Shown in pieces: positions 44,434 to 54,889 of a stretch of DNA of 64,000 bases. The notes beneath the pieces were generated by a model. It was not told the DNA's origin. It saw nothing but the letters and a program-made list of their open reading frames with translations, and did not search any database. The DNA lies in the NCBI GenBank assembly GCA_002900995.3, contig CM035305.1:5394016-5458015 (forward strand). The letters run 5' to 3'. The DNA comes from Ganoderma boninense. Taxonomy: Eukaryota > Basidiomycota > Agaricomycetes > Polyporales > Polyporaceae. The position numbers were made by a program, and so were the translations under genes. Numbering within the stretch: position 1 is the stretch's first letter; each line of letters opens with the position of its first letter.

Positions 44434-46428
44434 ATGGTTTTCCCTGCCACCTTCTTCGTCGCAGCTTTCTTCCCGATTGTAGCGCTAGCCGCCAACGATT
44501 GGACGCAACCATGCCACACCGGCGGATGTGAGTGGGACCTCCCGGCAACCCAAGGCTCCGGGACGATGCGCCTGGTGAGTTATGCTTCATGCATGCCATA
44601 TGCAATCATTGCTCATGCTTCGTCTGTAGTCCGGCTCGAACACCTCCATCTCTGATTTAACCTCCGCTGGCGGATGGACCATCCTCGACTGCGACTCTAC
44701 GACCGCTGACCAGGACATTCGAGTCGTCTGCCACGACCCGAGCCGCTGCGACCACATCTTCCAGAACGGAGCAGAGAATACGGTCGTCCGGCTCCCCAAC
44801 AACGTGAGCGCACTGACTTCCATAATCTCGAGGTCCTAGTAGCTAATTCTCTGGATTGCGATCAGTGCAGCTCAGAGCCTTTCGCAGTGGTGTCTCGTGT
44901 ATGGAACCATTCCAACCAGACAATTCCTGAGAGCCAGCGATCTTTGTTGGAGCGCCGCGGAGGTCTACAGAGGTTGGTGCAGGGCGTCAGCCTCTCCACG
45001 GACTTTGCTGGTACCAATTCGAGCCAGTATGTGCTCCCGTTTTCCTTCTTCGGATCGACATTTGATCACTGATTCTTCCTGGGCACCTAGGCATGGTAAC
45101 ATCACGGTGCTCGTGGTCGGGTCGTCCGTGCCAGGGTTGAACAACCTGACGGAGACCGTCCCCGGTTGCGATGCCCAGGCCTTCGCCTCTGCATCCCACG
45201 GATGCAATGCGACGAGCGTGGCCCTGAAACTCTTCAACCCGTTCTCGAAGAAAACCAAAAGCGGGAGCTTCAACATCCCTCCCAAGACCTTCCAAAAGAA
45301 CCTCTTCAACGACTCCTTTGCCTGCCCCCAGTCCGACTCCGTCCCTGCCTTCAACGGCGACATCAGCGCTGATCTCACCAGCACCGTGGGCGGCGATATC
45401 AACTACGCCGTCACCTTCGCCGGGGTCCTCGGAGCGATCAACCCGTTTGACTCGACCCTCAGTCTCGTCGTAGGGTTCGACGCGTCTGTCGATGGTGCCC
45501 TCAGCCTGACAGCGGACCTCACGGTGAGTATTTCGCACCACAGAGAATCGAGACCCCCGCCCTGACATTTGCATCTCCAGGGCACGTTCTCCACCGGGGA
45601 CATCCTGCTGTTCACGGTCGGCCTGCCTGGCCTGGACTTCGGCAAAGTGCTGAAGGTCGGCCCGACGTTCAACGTCAACGTGGAAGCCGACGCGTCCATC
45701 GCGACCAACCTCGAGCTGGACGTCCCCCTCTCGTTCACCCTCACTGGCGGCAAGCTCGTCTTCCCGCCCTCGCAGGGCTCCTCGTCCGCCGGCTCGTTTG
45801 GCCCAGGGAGCCCCAGTACGTCGCCGTGTCCCGTTCTCAGCCTCATCCATCTGACCTCCGCGCCACAGACGTCAAGCTGTCTGCGGGCCAGAACGTGACC
45901 GCGAAGGCGCAGCTCGCCGCGCACGTGAAGCCCTCGTTCGAGTTTGGGGTGACGCTCCTCAAGCAGACCGCCGACATCTTCCTCGAACTGGACACCTTCG
46001 CCGAGCTCGACCTCTCGCTCACCGCCGCGGCGGACGCGTCCGTGTCCACGGGCGGGAGTGCGAACTCGACGAGCACGAGCGCGGGCGCGGGCGCGGGCGG
46101 ATGCGTGGACGTGCAGGCAGGGCTGGCTGTGAACGCGGGGGCGAACGCGGACCTGTTCAAGATCATCAAGGTGAACGACAAGGTGGCGCTGTTCAGCAAG
46201 TCGTTCGACCTGTTCAAGAAGTGCTTCGGGAACGCGTTCCAGCGGCGGAACGACCACGGTCGGCGTGTGCCATTGGGATTGTCCCCGGTGGAGCAGAGCA
46301 AGAGGAGGCGCCTGTACGCTTATGGCACGTCTCAAGGGGCCGTGGAGCGTAGGAGGATCGTGCGGAAGAGCGGGAAGGGATTTTCGTGCCCGACGTCGTC
46401 GCTTGGTGGTCTGTCTTCTATCGTCTAG
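44434..46428 (+). CDS. Secreted beta-rich protein, tandem paralogue 1
   Basis: Six exons (44434-44574, 44630-44803, 44866-45026, 45091-45523, 45581-45815, 45869-46428) give exactly 567 aa. A signal peptide (MVFPATFFVAAFFPIVALA) is followed by ANDWTQPCHTGGCEWD. Paired Cys occur at regular places (LDCDSTTADQD, VVCHDPSRC, a CSSEP exon start). The middle and C-terminal parts are long alternating beta-strand patterns, for example DFGKVLKVGPTFNVNVEADA and DTFAELDLSLTAAADASVS. They are rich in Asn-X-Ser/Thr sequons. I know this as a conserved, uncharacterised fungal secreted family, and possibly a DUF7223-type domain. No enzyme motif is seen. A basic tail (RRRLYAYGTSQGAVERRR) follows the final FDLFKKCFGN motif. 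It is tandem with a close paralogue 1.5 kb downstream. Confidence 0.85.
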
Positions 46429-47635
46429 AAAAGAGAGGACGATGCAAGGTACGTTTTCACGAATACTTAAGGTTAGCGTCGTTGACTGCAGTCATTTACT
46501 GTTTATCTTCCAGCAACCAGACACATCGGGTTTCATGGCGACCATTGTGGTGACAGCAGGTCTTCGCTTCAGCCATCATTGTCGCCAATATCTATCACTC
46601 AGCATGGCACCTTTTTGCCACTTCGCTCGTTGAACCATCACGCTCATTCCGAATCCCCATCTTAACATATGCTTACCGTAATAATACACCGCCGCAACCG
46701 GTTGTTCCTCTCTCGTTGTCCTCCCCGAGGATGAAACATCGATACTTAGTAGTTTTTATAACTCAATCAGACCCAATTGATGATAATATAGTACCCTTAC
46801 CGTCGACCGTGAAATTGCGTGACGCAAAAGTAGACTACAAAATGGCGTTGGTGAGGTTGGAACTCGGGACAGTTGTGGAGGCGCTAATTACCTAACATGC
46901 GGGTACTTGGGCGGCTGGGCGCTGAGCCTCGCGCTGCCCACTATTTTCCTCCAACTTTCCTGTCCAGCTGGGAACATGTTCTCGGAGCATTCAACATGGT
47001 AGGGGTGGCCATGAGCATGGAATCCAATACGGCACATAACAGTAACTATGTTCAACCCTTCAAATCGGCTCCATCATAGGAAAGTTAGTACGTTCCCCTC
47101 CCAACTGGGAACGTTCCCCTCCCAACTGGGAACGTTCCCCTCCCAACTGGGAACGTCCCCCCCCCTCACACAGTCGACATATCATAACGAATTCGATATA
47201 TCTGGGAAGGCATGTGGCTATTTTATATGCTATTTCTCGTCTGAAGCTGCCAGACCACACTGCACGTTTTCAGCTTTGACAGCGTCCGCGTCATGTCGCG
47301 GAAGCGTCCTTGAAAGGGTCTTTCCCTCTGACAGCGTCGGAAGCCTTAAGAGGGCGCTCAGCCTACGTACGGGGGACCGTTTAATCTGCAGAGACGTTGG
47401 TCCCCAGACCCTGCTAGGACCCAATCCCACTGCCGTCTTGACCCCTCAATGCAGTTCCCGGAGTGGTCGTGGTATTCATCGCTTCACGATGGCTCGACCC
47501 GCCTCTTCGCATGCACACACAAAAGGTATGTTCGTTGACTTTGCTACTGAGGTTTGGGCGCAACCTTACTGAACAAGTAGCGTCGGAATGGCGCATCGAC
47601 ATAGGTTTTTACCGCGTAGGCTACAGTGTTATTAT
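46429..47635. other. Intergenic region with 21-bp tandem repeat
   Basis: No gene is supported between the two paralogues. The region carries three perfect copies of the 21-mer CGTTCCCCTCCCAACTGGGA+A (47091-47153), described separately, and unremarkable AT-rich sequence around 46640-46800. Confidence 0.5.
47091..47153. repeat. 21-bp tandem repeat, 3 perfect copies
   Basis: The unit starts CGTTCCCCTCCCAACTGGGA and ends with one further A. Across the unit boundary it contains the inverted pair GTTCCC/GGGAAC, so each junction is a dyad. The three copies are identical, implying recent or maintained amplification. They lie about 800 bp upstream of paralogue 2. Confidence 0.85.
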
Positions 47636-47907
47636 ACCACATGGGCGGCGTTCCCCTGTTGGAATCTTACCGCGCTCCCACCGTACCGTGTGCTAACAAG
47701 TCATACACAGCCTAGTATCTGCCTCAATGCGCGGGATGTCGGCCGTAGCAACGCAGTTCTCTGCCAGCGCGGAGCCGCCAAATCCGCGCCGAGTGTGCGC
47801 CCGCACTGCGTTTGTGGGTGCATATGGGAGATAGGCAGTTGCATTTTCAATGCCTCGTGTGCTCAGCTCACCAGTACACTCTGAGGTTCTTCTCTATAAA
47901 GTTCAGA
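47636..47907 (+). promoter_or_regulatory. Duplicated promoter block and TATA box, paralogue 2
   Basis: ACCACATGGGCGGCGTTCCC followed by CTGTTGG (47636-47662) and TATAAAGTTCAGA (47895-47907) correspond to the blocks upstream of paralogue 1. The distance between block and TATA is about 260 bp here against 183 bp in paralogue 1, so the elements moved relative to each other while staying conserved. Confidence 0.6.
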
Positions 47908-47968
47908 TTTTTTCCCAACCCGTTTATCACAACCCATTTTCATCGGTGCGCGTGCTCTCCTCTCCGCT

Positions 47969-50000
47969 ATGGTTCTCCTGGATGCCCTTGTCGCCGCTCT
48001 CCTCTCGTTTCCTGTTTTTGCAGCCAATGACTGGACGCAACCGTGTCATACGGGTGAATGTCAGTGGGATATCTCTTCAGATGATGGCTCTGGGACAATG
48101 CTATTAGTAAGTTATCAGCCAGTTTCAATGGATGCAATAATTGCTCATTTTCCGTCTACAGGCAGGGTCGCATACCGCCATCTCAGACGTCACCCCGGTT
48201 GGCGGGTGGACTATCCTCGACTGTGATACTTCGGCTGCGGACCAGGAAATCCGCCTTGTCTGCCACGATCCTAGCAAGTGCGAACATCTCTACATGAACG
48301 GAGTAGAGAACACACTGGTCCGCCTTCCCGAAGACGTGCGTGTTTCCAGGACCGAGTCATCGTTAACCAATTTACAGCTATTCGTGCTTAGTGCAGCTCC
48401 GAGCCCTTCGCTATTGTGACTAGAGTGTGGGACCACGACGATCAGACCATCCCTGTGAGCGCGAGATCTCTGTTAGAGCGCCGCGGTGGCCCGCAGAAGG
48501 CCGTCCAAGGCATCAACTTGTCTACGGATTTTGCGAGCGCCAACTCGAGCCAGTACGCACTCTCGTCTGCATCCCCCTTCACCGGGAATAGGGTATTAAC
48601 TTGCCTGCCACGCATAGGCACGGCGACATATCAGTATTCTTGCTGGGATCTTCCGTGCCTGGTCTCGACAACCAAACTATCGCAGCCTCCCATTGTGATT
48701 CGAAGAGCAGGATTTTCTCGTTCTCGCCCCAAGATTGTAATGCACCCAGGGGCGTATTCGACTGGTTGAACCCCGAAGAATGGATTCTTGAGGCACTAGA
48801 GAGTGAGTGCAGCAAGCTCCACCATTCATGGGCGATTGTCTGATGATTAATTTCCAGAATTTGCGGGGGGAAGCAAGAATGGCAGTTACGTCTTCCCCGA
48901 CCAGACATACAAAACGAACCTCTTCAACGATTCCTTCTCCTGCCCGCAGTCTGGAAAGGTGCCTTCCTTCGACGGCAGCATCAGCGTTGACCTCAATAGC
49001 ACCGTCACTGGGGCAATCAACTACGCAGTTGCTGTCGCAGGCAACCTGTCTGCGCTCGATTCATCTGCAGTCAACCTCGTCGTTGGATTCAACATGACTA
49101 TCGACGGCACCCTCAGTCTCGACGCCGACCTCACGGTGAGTCGAGAGCGTAAGGTTGCAACAGGAAAACAAGCTCAATACACGGCACCTCTACACCTATA
49201 GGGCAGCCTTTCTACGGGAGATATCACGCTCTTTTCAATTGGTCTCCCGGGCCTGGACTTCGGGAGCATCTTCAAGATAGGCCCGACGTTCAACATCTAT
49301 GCTGCGGCTGATGCGTCCATTGGGGCGGACCTGGAGATGGACGTCGACCTTCTGTACACTGCCGCTGGTGGCCAACTCGTCTATCCCGGCCCGCAGTCGC
49401 AAGGCTCCGGCGGCACCTATTTTCCAGGAGACTCCAGTATGTAACTTGTCGCAGGGGTCACCCGAATTCCAGACTCCCCGGCAACCTCTTTCTGACCTGT
49501 TACTGTCTTTCTGCAGACATCAAGCTCTCCACAAGCCCCGAGGTTACCGCGACAGCACAGCTCTCCGCACACCTCAAGCCTCGATCGAGTTCGGACTATC
49601 GCTCGCGGGCCACAACACCGGCCTCTACCTCGAGCTGGACGCCTTCGCCGAGCTCGACCTCTCCCTTACTGCCGCCGCGAGCGGGTCCGTCTCCACAGAC
49701 GGCAGCAACTCGACCAGCGCGGGGGTGGGCGGGTGCGTCGACATCTTCACCGGGCTGTCGGTCAATGCAGGTGCGGACGCGGACCTGCTCGGGCTCTTCA
49801 GCGCGGACGACAAGGTGGTGCTGTACGACATGGAGTTCGATCTGTACAAGAAGTGCTTCGGGGACACCCCCCAGGACCAGGACCAGGACCAGAGACGCGA
49901 CTCCTACTCCTACTCCTACTCCTATCCCGATCCATCAGCAAAAGTGAAAAAATGTCCGCCCTGCGTGCAGACATTGCCTCCACCATGCATAAGCGCGTGA
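47969..50000 (+). CDS. Secreted beta-rich protein, tandem paralogue 2 (frame break)
   Basis: Seven exons (47969-48106, 48162-48335, 48392-48552, 48618-48802, 48858-49135, 49202-49436, 49517-50000) follow those of paralogue 1 with the same intron phases, plus one extra intron (48803-48857). Signal peptide MVLLDALVAALLSFPVFA, then ANDWTQPCHTGECQWD. Shared motifs include GGWTILDCDTSAADQE, CSSEPFAIVTRVW, LFNDSFSCPQSG and LPGLDFGSIFKIGPTFNI. The exon sum is one base short: at about 49579 the reading AAGCCTCG needs one more base to match AAGCCCTCG in paralogue 1. Past that point the correct frame resumes (FGLSLAG, YLELDAFAELDLSLTAAA) to a stop at 50000. The tail carries an SYSYSYSY run from TCCTAC repeats. 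It is either a one-base deletion or an assembly error. As assembled, the product ends early. Confidence 0.8.
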
Positions 50001-50124
50001 GCATGCGAGGCTGCCCAATTTGGGCGACGGGAAGGCACCCCCGTGCAATCCTCGCGATCCCAAACAATATGTGGACAGGAATGCGTGCCCACGAACACTT
50101 GGGGCCAGGATGGTGTTAGTACTC

Positions 50125-50292
50125 ACCCTATAGAATCCCGTAGACTTCCCAAGAGAAGATCTAGGCCGTAGAGCTTGACGCCGAGCTTTCCGAGGGCCTC
50201 AAGTCACAGTATGGTGTCGAAGTACTCCTCGCGCATCTTGAAGAGCGTGGACTCCATGGTGAACTTGATCTTGAAGAGCAAGCGGGGACCAA
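50125..50292 (-). pseudogene. Exon-like fragment, unidentified
   Basis: On the minus strand a stretch reads LLFKIKFTMESTLFKMREEY, then FDTIL, an in-frame TGA, and LEALGKLGVKLYGLDLLLG, ending at a good GTGAGT donor at about 50125. The composition is protein-like, but the stop and the lack of neighbouring exons suggest a decayed gene piece. No family is assigned. Confidence 0.25.
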
Positions 50293-52586
50293 ATATCTAG
50301 AGTTGCCTTCTTTCTTTGACGTACAGGAAGGAGCGATGAAGGGAAACTAGAGGCGGAGCATAATATCGACGACGTGGTGGGGCACAGGAAGGGTTCCGAA
50401 TGCAGGGCTGGTTTACAGTACGGAGACCCCGTATACGCTCACGTGACAATGTTCGCATTTCCGATCGACGCGTCGCATCGGATGCTATTTAGACGCACCT
50501 ATAAATGCCCGTCTTGGTGAAAAACGCCAAGTCGAATGCCTTTCTTCCTACCACCATCTCCTCTCTTCTCCAAGTCTCAATTCCCGGTCATTCAACGTGC
50601 CAAGGACTCAGAAGGCATGTCCCCGTTACCTCCAAGTTCAAGCTTGGCCACAGGAATTCACGCTGCAAAAGTAGGTCCGTGTTAATAAACGCATGTATGC
50701 GATCAAATAAACGCGCATATACTCGCCCTCCTTCACCCAGTTTTGCCAATATCATCCACTCTGCTCAACGTCGGGTGCGTCCTGTCGCCCTCAGCCCCAT
50801 ACCCCTCCCCCCAGGGACAGGCTGTGGTTGCCTCTGCGCTCATGCCCCCCGAGTCCTCGACATCACCCTCATCCTTATCCGGCTCGGGGCTTCGTTCAGT
50901 GGTCGGGCCGCAGGTACGTGCTGTCTTCATATGTGTTGCGGACTCGGGCCGCATCCGTCGGAGTGCATTTCCAGGACCCCGACCTTCTTATGCTCGCGCT
51001 CGCGCCCCCCGTACCCATCGTGATCCGCAAGCACGCCCATCCCCACTTCCCCACTCCCAATCTCACTCGTACCTGAGGATGACCACGTCGCTGCCACTGG
51101 ACTCGGAGAGCGCAGCGGGGCATGAAGACAAGACTGCGAAAATGTGAGCGTCATACTTTCCGTCTACGTCTCCAGGTATGTCCCTACCCGGCGTTCTCCG
51201 TTATCTTTTGTTTCCCTTGCCGCTGCGTCCTATCTGGTATGTGGTCTCTACCTTGGCATCCCCTTGCGCGAATAAGCTTTTCTTCATGTGCGCCTCCAAA
51301 CACCAGAGTCTATGCCACTCCTCTGGCATCGAGTCTGGGTTCGCAGGATTTTGCGTTGCTGCGCTAGTACTAGCATGCGGTAGGTGTTATATTGGCAGTT
51401 AAACATGCGGGTGGGTCACGCTACAATACTTCTAGTTAATAAAATCGTACTTTGTACTGTTGTGGTCCCAATGACAAGTACCCTGCTTTACATGTCGGGC
51501 GTGCATCTGCCTAATTCCGAGAACTAAATATACTTTATATTTACCATTTATTGCGACTACGCCAGATCTGCATTGTTGCATGGGTTGGCAATCCCACCAA
51601 TTCCAGGCAATCCTCACAATTTCGTGTGAGGATTGCCTGGAATTTTGGGGGTCACATGGTTGTGCACTTTGGGGGTGCGGGATTCCACGGGCTGGCCATC
51701 GAGCCGTCCCTCAGACCACTCTTTGGGAAGGACGTGCGGTCTCTTCGTGATTCCCTGTGCCGGCGCGGGCATGGAATACTAGAGAACATTTTAGCACTTT
51801 TGCTGATGTCCGTATCCGTATTCCTACCACCCGGCATGGGGCGGCGGTCGCCGGGTCCCGCTCGCGCTGTTCGAGAGGAACTTGAGGAAGGACCACCGAC
51901 ATGCCCTCGCTCAGGGGGCCATCGCGGCAGCGACGGAACCGGAACCGCTGGCAGGTGCGGCTGGCCCACGGTGCGCCGCCCAAGAGCACTACTAGCAGTA
52001 AGGGATTTTCGTGCCCGGTGTCGCCTACGGGTGGTCGATCTCCGGTCGTCGCGCAGAAAGTGAAAGCTACAACGTGAGGATATCGTCTTTCTCCTTCATT
52101 CCTTCTCATATGCGCTGACGATACACTGTCTGGGGCTTTTAGATACCAAGAGCATAACGAGGCTTGAGAGCGATTGGCATCGTTCTGATCGCTCATGAAC
52201 GGCTCCGAGTCTCTTCAGTATTGCTCACCCGTTGACTTACTTCTCCCCGTGTATAACTATCTTTATTGGTTTCTCTTCATCTCTTCTGGACGGACTGGCT
52301 GTATGGGGGACTGTAGCATCGATCCTAAGCTGACCCCGTCGTCTAATCACGATCATCATCGACTGCGCTATTATTCTACACGTACAGAAATACGCCTTCC
52401 TGGCTGGATATGTAAAGTAACGCCGAGAACTAGTATGTACGTCAATGGATCCCATACCGAGGCCGCGCAACGTGTATTCTACTAAGTACGTACGAGGGAA
52501 GAGGATCCGGATCCAGGCTAATTACATTAGTGACAAGGTACGAATGCACATCCACAGCAGATACAATGTACAATATCCTACAAACA
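50293..52586. other. Intergenic, 2.3 kb, no supported gene
   Basis: A TATAAA at about 50500 and several Pro/Ser-rich open frames (50505-51150) are present, but no start, splice chain or domain convinced me. The region holds the strong hairpin at 51599-51644. Confidence 0.4.
51599..51644. repeat. Perfect 20-bp-arm hairpin
   Basis: Arms AATTCCAGGCAATCCTCACA (51599-51618) and its exact reverse complement (51625-51644) are separated by a 6-nt loop ATTTCG. The similar word GGCAATCCCACCAATTCC overlaps just upstream. No gene is close by. Confidence 0.9.
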
Positions 52587-52953
52587 TCAACATCGCGCAG
52601 GTATAACTACAAGTCCTCGTGCCCTACCGCGAACGACGGGTGTATGTGCGCCCGACATCAATAGTACCCCGATGGGTCCACGCTGGTCGTGGTGATAGTA
52701 AGCTTCATATGACAGCACCTGCGGCACCGGCCGCTGGCCAGCCATCATGAGGCGCGTCTCCTCCATGACCGGCTCCCAGCTCCGGATGAAGCGTTCCTGA
52801 GCTTCTGCGTCGTACGCTCCCATTTGCTGGTGTTGTTCGGTAATGTCGGATCGCAGGATTCTACTGGTAGCCGGAGTAGTAGGCGGCTTGCGGGTACGGG
52901 ATCTCGTACACGGGAAGCGCGGGCGATGGGTGCACGGACGGGACGCTTGCCAT
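52587..52953 (-). CDS. Small hypothetical protein
   Basis: The main exon contains SDITEQHQQMGAYDAEAQER then FIRSWEPVMEETRLMMAGQ and LSYEAYYHHDQRGPIG, stopping at 52587. Upstream, MASVPSVHPSPALPV (ATG at 52953) can be joined by a 49-nt intron (GTACGA...CCAG). Without splicing the frame reads YEIPYPQAAYYSGYQ and stops. The acidic, Met- and Gln-rich helical look suggests a real protein, but I recognise no domain. The exon structure is uncertain. It is divergent from the dehalogenase-like gene. Confidence 0.45.
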
Positions 52954-53057
52954 ACGGCACACGGCGGCTAGCGTCCGCATGGGGAGGGGGAGAGTTCATA
53001 ACGTCGTTGATGTGGGAGACGTGCTACATGCAGGGGCTCCCGGAGTAGGTGTGTGGG

Positions 53058-53157
53058 NNNNNNNNNNNNNNNNNNNNNNNNNNNNNNNNNNNNNNNNNNN
53101 NNNNNNNNNNNNNNNNNNNNNNNNNNNNNNNNNNNNNNNNNNNNNNNNNNNNNNNNN
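53058..53157. other. Assembly gap (100 N)
   Basis: Exactly 100 N, a placeholder of unknown true size. It removes the first exon(s) of the haloacid-dehalogenase-like gene on its right. Confidence 0.99.
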
Positions 53158-54278
53158 GGCGTTCGCGCCCGAGTCGCTGAAGGGCGAAGGTATGATCGCT
53201 GTCATCGGATCGGGAAGGATATGTATACGTTGCTGACGGACGAACGCGGGACTGCTGCTGCTGCTGCTGCTGCTGCTTCTGGGGGCAGACTGGGGGAGCT
53301 TTGCGAAGGAGTGGAGGAAGGGGTACGGTGAATACACGTACGTTTTGAGTTATTGGCCATGGGGTCAGGTCTTGCGGCGGCGGAGTCTCCGACTCGGAGG
53401 ACTAGGAGAAGGCCCGGCTTCAAGTTATAGCAGGAACCTGAGCGGTTTGGTTTTTTTTTGTCTCTCTAGGAAGCGGGTGGCGCATGGGGGGGAGGGGTCG
53501 AGCAATGCGGACGTTATGCACAGAGAGGTATGGTTGCGAGAGTCCGGGTGGTCGGTCTCCGAGTCGCTGACCGAGACCGGACCGACGACGGTAGATTCTG
53601 GACGGGATGCTCGCGTCCGCCCGCTGGGAGCACCTCGCTCCTTTGTGGGGCAACACTGAGCGGGAGGAACTGGTGCAGTTCTGGCACAGGCTCGGTGGTG
53701 GGCACGCCCGTTCCTTTTGCGGCCTGCCGATTGACTGTACGCGTACGCGGGTAGGGTGGCCGGATACCACGGCGGGGCTGCTCGCGATGAAGAAGAAGGC
53801 GATCATCGGGACGCTGTCGAACGGGAACGTGCGCCTGCTCGTTGACATGGTCAGTGGCCAATGGCGTCCTATCCTGTATACCACACGCACTCACGGATGT
53901 CCCGAAGGCCAAGCATGCGGACCTCCCGTGGGACGTCGTGTTCGCGGGGGAGCTGCTGGGTTCGTACAAGCCGTGAGTGCCTAGTAATGTCCCCTGGTGC
54001 TGGTCGTTCCAACGGCCTACTTAACGAGCATATGTAGAAACCCGAAGACGTACCTGGGAGCTGTGCATCACCTTGCGGTTACCCCGGAGAAGTGCGCGAT
54101 GGTCGCCGCCCACATCTACGACCTCCGCGCCGCGGCCAGCCACGGGCTGAAGACGGTGTATGTGAGGCGGCCGACGGAGGACGGAGATTTCAGGGATAGC
54201 ATCAGGAGCAAGGCGGAGGGCGGGGAGGTGGATCTCGTCGTGGATTCCTTCGAGGAGTTGGCGGCTTTGATGCCGTGA
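53158..54278 (+). CDS. Haloacid dehalogenase-like hydrolase, 5' end in gap
   Basis: Exons after the gap: up to 53189, 53289-53337, 53470-53527, 53595-53694, 53755-53849, 53908-53972, 54038-54278, all in phase. The assembled sequence reads LKGEDWGSFAKEWRKGYGEY, KRVAHGGEGSSNADVMHRE, ILDGMLASARWEHLAPLWG, WPDTTAGLLAMKKK, IIGTLSNGNVRLLVDMAKHA, DVVFAGELLGSYKPNPKTYL and CAMVAAHIYDLRAAASHGLK. This is the layout of the L-2-haloacid dehalogenase (type II) subgroup of the HAD superfamily: motif II is TLSNGN, motif III the Lys in SYKPNPK, motif IV the AAH.YD acid. Motif I, with the nucleophilic Asp, is missing from the assembly and should lie in the gap. The first intron contains a (CTG)n run at about 53250-53275. 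The physiological substrate is unknown. Confidence 0.88.
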
Positions 54279-54889
54279 GGGAGGGTAGTTGATGTGCGAC
54301 TGTAATATACAAAGTATGGGATATGAGATGGTCTCAGGACTCGAAAGAGGTTTCGGATAGATGGCGGGCCCGCTGTCTTTTCGGCCACGCAGGCAACGCC
54401 GTACACCTCTCTAAACTTTTCTTGCACGGGTATCCTGCGAGTCTTGCAGATATGAGACTTTGATTCTTGTCATCTGAGCTCAGGAGGAATGTCGTTTTAA
54501 GGATCAACTCACTGGAGATATTTGGTCGCTGATCTGCCTCGACCGGCTTGACCGACTCGCCGGCTCAATTTAGGTGGAATTCACATTTACGCGAGCTGAC
54601 AACTTGAGCCTGGAATATGATGCTACCTCACTGTGGAAGATAACCTAGAAAGGAAAATACGATCAGTGTGGTTCAACATCAAAACCCCATTCAAGAGTCA
54701 ACAAGTTGAACTGTCACCGCATGGCCTTCCCGATCAGGAAGCGGGACGCGGGCGTGGGAACAGCCGCCGGCGCTGCGCGGCAACAACGCGGGCCTGCGTC
54801 GCGTCGCGGATGCGGCGCGCACTTTGTTCTCTTCCCCCCACGTCCCTCCGCTCGTTCTGCTCGCCGTTCCTCTCGTCGACGGCGGCAGC
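54279..54889. other. Intergenic, promoter of the zinc-finger gene
   Basis: About 600 bp between two plus-strand genes. Open frames before 54890 continue the reading of the next gene upstream but carry no conserved features. The 3' UTR of the dehalogenase-like gene and the promoter of the CDCA7-like gene must both be here. Confidence 0.45.
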
